In this document: positions 1 through 7,148 of the stretch, in pieces
How positions within the stretch are numbered: the stretch's first letter is position 1
Layout: the number at the start of each line of letters is the position of its first letter
Assembly (NCBI GenBank): GCA_003219495.1
Contig: QHOZ01000181.1
Span: 1-7,787, forward strand
DNA length: 7,787 nt
Direction of reading: 5' to 3'
Source: Verrucomicrobiota bacterium
GTDB lineage: Bacteria > Verrucomicrobiota > Verrucomicrobiae > Chthoniobacterales > UBA10450
Notes under the pieces: generated by a model
Database searches by the model: none
Seen by the model: only the letters and a program-made list of their open reading frames with translations
Told to the model about the DNA's origin: nothing
Made by a program: the position numbers and the translations under genes

Positions 1-566
1 AGGTTTCGACCGTAAGGCGCGAGATTCAGATAAGCCTCCAAAATTTCGCCCTTCGAATAATGCCGTTCGAGTTCCAAAGCGCGCACGATTTGCTCGAGCT
101 TTCCCGAAACGTTTCGGGTGTGAAGATGAAACCGGAGCCGCGCGAGCTGCATCGTAATTGTCGATCCGCCGGCGGTGGCGTGGCGGAACCGAACGAGATT
201 CAATGCGCAGCGCGCGAGCGCGATTGGGTTCACGCCCGGATGTTTCGCGTAATATTTGTCCTCGTAACGCAGCGTCGCGTTGATCAAGTCCGGCGAAATT
301 TTCGAGAGCGGCGTCCAAATCCGGAATTTCTGATCGCTGCTCAGCGCGACGCGCAGCAGTTTGCCGTTCCGATCGCGAACGATTTGCGAAAACGAAACGC
401 CGTCGAGCAGCGGCGGCTTTGGCAGAAAAAACCAGATCAACCACGCCGTCAGCCCGAGCAGAGCGAGGGATCTCACCCACGGAGCGCGGATCACACGGGA
501 TAATTTGTGTGACCCATCACCTTTTGAGAGGTCCCTCGCTTCGCTCGGGATGACACGCCTTTTCAT
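1..566 (-). CDS. pbpC: Penicillin-binding protein 1C, N-terminal part (GT51 glycosyltransferase), runs off left edge
   Basis: The 188 codons visible read as a PBP1C. The family is a membrane-anchored peptidoglycan glycosyltransferase fused to a transpeptidase domain, the latter outside this window. Numbering from ATG 566, a hydrophobic anchor lies at about residues 33-49 (SLALLGLTAWLIWFFLP). The GT51 domain follows: EDKYYAKHPGVNP with the catalytic Glu102, GGSTITMQLARL at 133-144, KLEQIVRALELE at 156-167 holding the second conserved Glu (E158), and KGEILEAYLNLAPYGRN at 172-188. E. coli PBP1C has matching EDRWFWKHPGVNP and GGSTLTMQVARL blocks. ATG 566 lies 4 bp after the stop of the alpha-2-macroglobulin gene, so the two are probably one transcript. 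GTG 494 is an alternative start; neither has a convincing Shine-Dalgarno. Residues of about 5-40 are encoded inside a REP-like palindrome, so the true N-terminus is uncertain. The family call is firm; the start is not. Confidence 0.93.
   Translation of the reverse strand, partial: MKRRVIPSEARDLSKGDGSHKLSRVIRAPWVRSLALLGLTAWLIWFFLPKPPLLDGVSFSQIVRDRNGKLLRVALSSDQKFRIWTPLSKISPDLINATLRYEDKYYAKHPGVNPIALARCALNLVRFRHATAGGSTITMQLARLRFHLHTRNVSGKLEQIVRALELERHYSKGEILEAYLNLAPYGRN
448..554. repeat. REPIN-like 107-bp imperfect palindrome over the pbpC start
   Basis: Two 27-nt arms face each other: 448-474 read on plus and 528-554 read on minus. They agree at 23 of 27 positions, sharing the core CCCGAGC and then AGCGAGGGA. 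A short inner dyad, TCACAC (491-496) and GTGTGA (507-512), has its centre within 1 bp of the centre of the outer arms, so the whole block can fold as one bulged hairpin. The translations of the arms (VIPSEARDL in one direction, RSLASLGMT or RSLALLGLT in the other) are, from memory, typical of dispersed REP-like repeats often mis-annotated as peptides in soil bacterial genomes. Only one copy pair is present here, so its dispersed nature is inferred. Confidence 0.72.
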
Positions 567-570
567 TTCT

Positions 571-3500
571 TTATTCCGTCACGGTAATTTTTCCGCCGAC
601 GCCGCGTCCTTTGACATTGCGATCGTACATCGAAGCCGCGAACACCGGCGGCACGATGAAGTTTCCTCGATTGTCCGATTTGATTTGGTAATCGATCTCG
701 AGCGCGTTCGTCGGCGCCGTCACGAAAAACACCGCGCGATCCTCGCGCACATCGACATAATCGACGCCGGGCGTCGAGCCGGCTCCGGTACGCACCGAAG
801 AATCCACAACTTCGAATCCGCCGGGCAAAAGATCGACAATCGCGACGTTCGTGATCGGCTCCCGTTGCAAGCTGCGCACGTGAATCCGAACATGAAGCGG
901 TTCGCCCAGTTTCGTGCGCGACGCGGCTTCGTTGTTCTTGCCGAGAATCTCGCGATAAACTTCCAGCCCGTTCTTGAGCGCTTCGCAACAACCTGGAAAA
1001 ATGCGCCCGGACCAGTCAAACGCTGCGCTGCGCTAAACCGAACGCCACTCGCCTTGTCGGACAGATCGGCGCGCAAGAGCATTTTTGTTCCATTCACCAA
1101 ACGCGTTTCGCTTTTGTCCTTGTGCAGCTCGGCAATCGAGAGCTCCGGCGGACGTTGCGCAACGGCGTGCGAGTACGCTTTGAGCGCGCGCACCGCGTAA
1201 GCGGACGAAAGCGTGTTGAATTCGCCATCGCCGATCGGTTTCAAAATGGTTTGGAATTGCTCGGGCGAGATTTTGCGCAGCCGGGCTGGGAATTCGCGCG
1301 CGATCACCGCGATGTATTGCGAATTCATTCCCAGTGGCTGACAAAAATCCCAACGCTCAATCATTTTGTTGTCGGCAATCTTGTACTCGGCGATCAAGCG
1401 CTCGGCCTCGGCGTCTTTGTGGAGCAGATGCAAGGCGCCGGCCAGATAAACCGCGGTGATGTCGCGCGGCCATTCGTCCTTGCGATTTTTGTCCAACCAA
1501 TCGCGCAAATTCAAAATGAAGTTCGTCGTGATGACGCCTTCGCGCGTAAGGGTGTAGATCGCGTTGGCGATTGTGCGCGCGTCGTTCAAATCCTCCGGCG
1601 TGCGCGCCACCATTTTCTCCAAATTGCGCAGACCGCTCGCGAACATCTGTTGCGGCGGCGCAAACCCCGCGGCTTTCGATTCGCTCAGAAAATCCATCAC
1701 GTAAGCCGAGACGAAGCTGATGTGCTCGCCGTTTTCCGGCGCCCAATATCCAAACGCGCCCTGATCGTTTTGACGGCGCGCGAGAATTCCAAAGGTGTGC
1801 TCGAGCTGTTTGTTGATCTCCGCTTTGCTCAAGCCGAAGTCGGCTTCGTCAGCCAGCATCAATCGGCAAAACGAGCCGCTCGTGATTTGTTCGCTGCAAC
1901 CGTAGGGAAAATCTTTCAGGTAGGCATCGAGTCCGCGCGCGAGTCCCAGCGGCACCGCGGACACGCTCGCGTCCAATTTCCGAAACTCCGGATGCATGTT
2001 GCGCGCAAGTGCGATGTCGATCTTGTCCTTGAAACTGCCGCTGCGGACGTCGGTCATGTACGGCGCGGGTGGCCGGACACTCAACGTCGCGCGACGTTTT
2101 GTTTCCTGACCGTTCGCTTTGGCGAAGAACGCGATCTCGCCATTACCGAGCGTGTCGGTTGCTCGAACTTTGAAGATCGCGGTTTGCTCGCGCCCCTCCG
2201 CGATCTGCATTTTCTTCGTCGAATCGCCCACAATCGCCAGCCGCTCGTTCGGTTGCGCGCGCAATTCGACTTCGGCGTTCGGGCCGGAACCTTCAACATT
2301 GTTCGCAACGGTCACACCGGTTTCGAATTCATCACCGGGCGCCGCCAGCACCGGCACGCTTGGCGTAATGACGAACGGTCCGCGGATCAACGATTCGCGA
2401 TCGCTCGAGCCAACGGTGTCGTTTGCAATCGCGACGGCCATGATCTTCAACGTGCCGTCGAAATAATCCGGCACGTCGTAAACGACTTCGCGTTGCGTTT
2501 TGTCGCAATCGAGGATCCCGGACCAGAACACGACCGGTTTTTCGGTCACGCGCTTGAACGGATTCAGCTTTTGAATATCGCCGCCGCCGCCGTAAGCCGA
2601 GAGCGAGCGCAGCAACGAAAATTCCGGAATGATAAGATCGACAATCTGCGAGGTCTCGACTTTGAGCATGCATTTGCGGAAATAAAACGCGAGCGGGTCC
2701 GGCGTTTTGTAATTCGTGACCTGGAGAATTCCCTGATCGACCGCGAAGATGACAATCTTGCCCGGCCGGTCCGTTTGATACTTGATGTGCAACGGCTCGC
2801 CCGGCTTCACGGTGGCGACCGTGCTTAGATCAACCTTCAATCGCCGTTTCTCTTTGTTCGCGGTGAACGGCACAACGCCATAACTCAGCGGGCTCACGAA
2901 AATTTCTTTCGAATCCAGCGCGCGCACGAACGCGACGTTTACGTAGCCGCTGCCTTCGAAATTTTCCGGAACGCGAATGTGTTGAACGCTGCTCGCGCTC
3001 GTCGCCTGGAACCATTGCTGCGCGTAAACGCGGTCGCGCTCGATCGTGATCAATCCGCTGCCGGCGTAGGGCGCGGTAATGCTGATCGCGATTTCCTCAC
3101 CGCTGTTGTATTGCTCGCGATCCAGTTTCACCTGAAGCTCGGAATTCTTGTCGAGCGAGCGCGAGACTGCGCCGTGACCGACCACAGTGAACTGGACCTT
3201 CGCCAAACGCCGGTCCTGATCGTCGCGCAATTCGAAAATGTAATTGCCGGGCTCGTTTGTCGGCAGCGTGTACTTGGAACCGTTCGCCGCGACGGAAATT
3301 TTCTCGGACTTCAGCGGCCGCTCTTTGAGAACGGACTCGTAGGCGTACTTGCCGCTCTCCTGTTTCGTCAAAACCGAGACGTATTCCTGCGCGACGATGT
3401 TCGCGGTCACATTGCCAAGCGCGATGCGATTCAATTGCGGATCGACTGCGACCAGATCGACAATGCGCGACTTGTTCATGTCGATGTAACGCAAATCGCC

Positions 3501-6434
3501 ATCCGGTTTGCAGCCGATCACGTACGGCAACGCCGACACCAGCGCGGTTGAAGTCGTCGTTACACTGCGCCCGCCTTCGGCTTCGAATCCTTCCGCGATG
3601 AAGCGCATCGAGTACGTCGCGTCCGCGAAACGCTCGAGCTGTAGATCAAACTGCGTTTGCCCGGAGCCGTCGGTTTTATTTTCGCCAAGCTCGATCGTTT
3701 GCTCAGTGCGCTCTTTCTTCGGGTCATAAAGCGGATCGAAGAAGGTGTAATCCTTGAACTCCGAAAACGAGAACGCTGTCGGCATGAGCTCGATCTTCGA
3801 AACGATGCGACGCTCGGTCGCGGGCGTGCCGTAAAGATTTGCGAGCGAGACGGTCGCTTGTATTTGTTTCGGTTGAATCCAGCCGCGCTTTGACTCCTGC
3901 GAGAGGCGGCTGTCAATCTTCATCCGGTCGGGCAGGAATTCTTTCACCTGCGCGGTCGTGCCGCCGAGAAGGGTGGAACGTTTGCTGTTCCTAACGAGGT
4001 AGACGTTGAACGTGTAGAGACCGGTGGTCGATTCGTTCGCGGTCTGGTAAGTGAAATCGGTGAACGCGGAATCCGGGAGATTGATCTTGCGCGTTTGCAC
4101 GCTGTGGCCCCGCGCGTCGATCACTTCCGCTTCAAGCGGTAATCCTTTGAGATTGCCCTGCCAATTTCGCTGTTTGATCGCGAACGCGATGTGAATCTCG
4201 TCGCCCGGCCGGTAAACGCCGCGCTCGGTGAAAACAAAGGCGTCGAGATTTTCCGGAAGCACATTGTCGACGCCGTCGATGTCGAATCGCGAGAAGTTCA
4301 GTTGTCGATCTTCGCGCGCATAAGGAATGAACGACACGTCGTCGCCGTTGCGCGCGACGAATGCGACCGGCATTTTCTCGCGCACTGATTTGTCGGCCGA
4401 CGTGAACGCGCAATGCCCATTCGCATCCGTCTTCGCGCTTTGCAGCGGAATGCCGTTCTTGCCGAGAAGATCGACCGTGACATTCGTGAGCGGCTTGCCG
4501 TCCTTGATCGACATCAGAAAAACGTCGTGACTGCCGTCCGCGCTTTTCTTTTTCAGAATGCCAATGTCGGTGACGAGAATGAAACGCGAATCCCGAACAT
4601 TGATTAACTTCTTCTTCTCCGGGTCCCAGCCTTGCGCGCTCAGGAAAAACAAACCGCGCTCGCTCCCGCCGTCGGCCGGCTTTTTCAAATGCTCGCTGAA
4701 ATCGAACGCGGAATAGTTCGCTTTCCATTTATTTTCCAGCGCGATGTTCTGACGCTCGGTCGCGATGCGCGAAATGTTTTCCTTGTCGAAGTAATCTGAA
4801 TTCTGGAAGGCCGGATTTTCGAATTCGCCCGAGGTCTGGCTGACCAGGTGATTGATCTGCGTGGTCGCAACGCGACTGATTTCAAACTCAATCGTGCTCA
4901 ACGCGCGAGAACGGATCGACAATTTCTTTTCGCCGTTGAGCGCGAGCACGCCGCCCTGCCCTTCGATCTGCACCTCGCGCGGAAGCGATGGCACGTCGAG
5001 CACGCTATTGTAGTCGTCGCTCAGCGGATAATCACCCGCCGCGCGAACGCCTTTCTTCACGCGCAGGTAAAGCTCGCCGTCCGTCTCGACGCGAATTCGG
5101 AACGCATGTTGTCGATCTTGCGCTTTCTCGGTCGGGAGCGCAGTGACCGCGACCGGTTTCGCTTCATCCAAAATTTCGTCCGGAACGTCGTCGGGGCTTT
5201 TCCAGAGCTCGGTTTCTTTTAATTGCGAACCGGTCTCCTCGCTCGAATCGCTTTCGTCCGGCGTGGCGGTTGGCGTCGGCGACGCTTCATCCGTTTCGTC
5301 AGAGCTTTCGACTTCCGCTTCCTTTTCTTCGTCGGAAGCTTTCCGCTTCGGCAGTAATTTAACTTCCAACGCTTTGGCCAGATCGCGCGTGGCGATGTCG
5401 CTCGTGGTGGTGACCACGATCAATTGCTCCGGCTCGCCGTTTTTGTTTCGCGCGATCGTCGTTTCGACGGAATCGATCTTGAACATCGATGCGATCGACG
5501 GGATCTGAACTTTCTGTTCGGCTTCGCCTTTGCTTTGCGCGCCCCCTTGAGAAGTGCGCACGCCTTTGCTCAAAATCAGTTTCGCAAAATCGTCTTCCTG
5601 CGGCAGCACAACCGGCGAGCTCTGGAGGTAAGCGACGCGCTGATGCAGGCCATACGTAATTTTGTAGTGCGGCGCGGCATCGTTCGACGCGAAAAGATTC
5701 GTGCCCGAAACCGTCTCGAAGCGCAAATGTCGATCTAACTCTCCGGCTTCGACGGAATGCGTCAGCTCGAGCGTTGCCGTGAGCGATCGTTGATTGGGAT
5801 TTGTTGGATCTTGATAGAGCTCGAGTTTTTTAACCGCGATCTCAAACGGCGGCGTCTGAGTTTCGTAATTGAGCCGCTCCATCCGCACATGACCCGGGAA
5901 AAATTTCTTGTCGAAAACGATCCGGAACTTTTGGTCGGCCGGCCAATCTTCAGTCGGCTCGAAAACGAGGACTTTATCCGTGACCCAATGCCACGCGCCA
6001 TTCAGATGCGGCTCAAGCTCCACGCCCTGAACTGCCGGCTTTTTCATGTCCTCAAGGCGCGCCGCGGCTTCGCTGAAATTCACGGTTAGTCGCGGGAACT
6101 TCAGATCCTTCTCCAGTTTCGTCACTTCGATCGGAGAGATCTTGACTGTAACGCGATGCGGTTTCGGCAACTGCGAATACCAATTCCAAGTCCAGGCGCT
6201 CGCACACGCGATTGCGAAGAGCGCAAGAATTCCCGGCGCGATGAATCGCGGATACGCGCTTTCGAGACGGCCCCAGCGTTCGCCGATTCGGCGGAGCCAA
6301 TTTGGCGGCCGCCAGGAAACATTGCCGAAGATTTGTCCGGGAATTCGCCGCAGAAAGGCGCCGGTGGCAGCAGCCCATTCAATCGCTTTGGAAACCGGCG
6401 CGGGAGTTTTCATAGGTTGGATACGCCCGGCCAT
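571..6434 (-). CDS. yfhM: Giant bacterial alpha-2-macroglobulin (thioester protease trap), frame broken near the C-terminus
   Basis: Known A2M family members trap proteases: bait cleavage collapses the protein around the attacker and an internal thioester links it covalently. Numbering from ATG 6434: a basic cytoplasmic stretch of about 65 residues; one membrane anchor at about 67-86; N-terminal macroglobulin domains; an acidic low-complexity insert at about 366-427; an MG2-type block TERGVYRPGDEI near 736-747; a glycine-rich loop YGGGGD near 1281-1286, where a bait region would be expected; the A2M-domain block WSGILDCDK near 1304-1312; and the thioester motif YGCSEQ with Cys1513, Glu1515 and Gln1516 (bases 1887-1904). 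The toroid-like thioester domain continues to about 1800. The uninterrupted frame ends at 720, but its last ~85 residues are arginine-rich nonsense. The real ending (EALKNGLEVYREIL ... LLPGGFEVV ... FAASMYD ... GGKITVTE) continues in another frame from about 984 to TAA at 571-573. One added base would give about 1954 residues; E. coli YfhM has about 1650. TTG 6437 and ATG 6413 are alternative starts. Confidence 0.93.
984..1005 (-). other. Frameshift site within the alpha-2-macroglobulin gene
   Basis: On the minus strand the N-terminal frame reads GPGAFFQVV, ending at base 987, and then degenerates into AKRSRTGWKFIARF. The family-like sequence EALKNGLEVYREIL begins at base 984 in a frame offset by -1. 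Two bases (986-985) are left between the frames, which means one base missing or two extra. A run of five T on the minus strand (five A at 997-1001 on plus) is an obvious place for an indel, but FFQV looks like family sequence, so the change may lie just after it. No canonical X-XXY-YYZ slippery heptamer is present. It may be a sequencing or assembly indel or a real mutation. Confidence 0.85.
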
Positions 6435-6488
6435 CAAAAATCTTTCAGAAGACTTTTCCTAGCCAATTTCTTGGGCTAGAACCGACCG
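6435..6488. promoter_or_regulatory. Divergent intergenic region with two matching imperfect dyads
   Basis: Only about 54 bp separate the start of the alpha-2-macroglobulin gene (minus) from that of the sigma factor (plus), so the promoters must overlap. Dyad 1 (6437-6457) has arms AAAATCTT and AAGACTTTT around the spacer TCAG. Dyad 2 (6459-6479) has arms CTAGCCAA and TTGGGCTAG around the spacer TTTC. Each is 8 + 4 + 9 nt, with one unpaired base as the fifth base of the right arm. Their centres are 22 bp apart, about two helical turns. On the minus strand GAAAGA upstream of ATG 6434 is a weak Shine-Dalgarno candidate. I could not assign -35 or -10 boxes with confidence. An operator role is inference. 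Confidence 0.45.
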
Positions 6489-7109
6489 GTGAGGAGTCCA
6501 AGTTTAGCGACAACGCGCAAGAGTTTGGTCGATCGTCTCGTGAATTGGGACGATCAAAAACGCTGGCAGGAATTTTTCGATACCTATTGGAAATTGATTT
6601 ACTCGACCGCGCGGAAAGCGGGCCTCACCGATGCCGAAGCGCAGGAAGTCGTGCAGGAAACCGTGATTACGGTCGCCAAGAAGATCGACAAATTGAAATA
6701 CGATCCGGCGATCGGTTCCTTCAAAGGCTGGCTTCTGCAAATCACGCGCTGGCGAATCGTCGATCAATTCCGCAAACGCCAACCGGGCGATGCAAAACGC
6801 GCACGAGACATCGACGACCGGATGACGGCAACGATCGAACGCGTGCCCGATTCACGCGTTGTCGATCTTGACGAGGTTTGGGAACAGGAGTGGAAAGAGA
6901 ACTTGTTCGAAGCGGCGATCACGCGGGCGAAAAAGAAAGTCGATCCGAAACAGTTTCAGATTTTCGATTGCTACGTCCGCAAAGAGTGGCCGGCTCAGAA
7001 AGTGGCCGAACAATTAAAAGTGAGCATCGGCCAAGTTTATTTGGCGCGGCACCGGGTCGGCGCGGTCTTGAAAAAGGAGATCAAAGCGCTGGAGAAATCC
7101 GGGCGTTAA
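6489..7109 (+). CDS. ECF-type RNA polymerase sigma factor
   Basis: A 206-residue sigma-70 family protein of the extracytoplasmic-function type, which directs RNA polymerase to alternative promoters. Sigma region 2 spans about residues 20-98: WQEFFDTYWKLIYSTARKAGL, the region 2.2 helix AEAQEVVQETV, and YDPAIGSFKGWLLQITRWRIVDQFRKR, whose aromatic and basic residues suit promoter melting and -10 contact. A variable linker covers about 99-137. Region 4 covers about 138-200, with a helix-turn-helix around AQKVAEQLKVSIGQVYLARHRV for -35 recognition. The GTG at 6489 is the first possible start after an in-frame TAG at 6477-6479, and the N-terminus (TTRKSLVDRL) fits related sigma factors, so the protein looks complete. 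It is divergent from the alpha-2-macroglobulin gene and followed by a kinase gene in the same frame. No anti-sigma gene adjoins it. Targets are unknown. Confidence 0.93.
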   Translation: MRSPSLATTRKSLVDRLVNWDDQKRWQEFFDTYWKLIYSTARKAGLTDAEAQEVVQETVITVAKKIDKLKYDPAIGSFKGWLLQITRWRIVDQFRKRQPGDAKRARDIDDRMTATIERVPDSRVVDLDEVWEQEWKENLFEAAITRAKKKVDPKQFQIFDCYVRKEWPAQKVAEQLKVSIGQVYLARHRVGAVLKKEIKALEKSGR

Positions 7110-7148
7110 GGCGTTTGCCTACGCCGTGCGCAATTGCCTCAATTGCGC
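7110..7148 (+). other. Two consecutive hairpins between the sigma factor and kinase genes
   Basis: Directly after the sigma-factor stop, GGCGT (7110-7114) pairs with ACGCC (7121-7125) around a 6-nt loop. Two bases later GCGCAATT (7128-7135) pairs perfectly with AATTGCGC (7141-7148) around a 5-nt loop. No run of T follows, so this is not a standard intrinsic terminator. It may slow or attenuate passage into the kinase gene, protect the 3' end of the sigma-factor message, or be a protein site. The second hairpin overlaps one candidate kinase start (TTG 7143). Confidence 0.55.

Noticed and set aside
563..991. A 142-codon minus-strand open frame at the A2M C-terminus
   Set aside because: It is the third frame over the same stretch and reads as arginine-rich nonsense; the frame ending at 571 carries the family-like sequence.
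984..1005. Programmed -1 ribosomal frameshifting in the A2M gene
   Set aside because: The direction fits, but the T-run context (A TTT TTC) is not a proper slippery heptamer and I see no strong stem directly downstream; an indel is simpler.
361..1200. A 279-codon plus-strand open frame across the pbpC/A2M junction
   Set aside because: It runs antisense to the PBP1C start, the repeat and the A2M C-terminus. The RSLASLGMT segment comes from the palindrome arm and the rest has no domain signature.
2575..2595. Short GCC-rich tandem repeat on plus
   Set aside because: It encodes the glycine run in the YGGGGD loop of the alpha-2-macroglobulin and is explained by the protein.
1122..2828. A 568-codon plus-strand open frame opposite the alpha-2-macroglobulin gene
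   Set aside because: It is the antisense shadow of a gene whose minus-strand translation has clear family motifs; its own translation is arginine-rich and shows no recognisable domain.
7110..7148. Intrinsic terminator for the sigma-factor gene
   Set aside because: The stems are real but no T-rich tract follows either of them.
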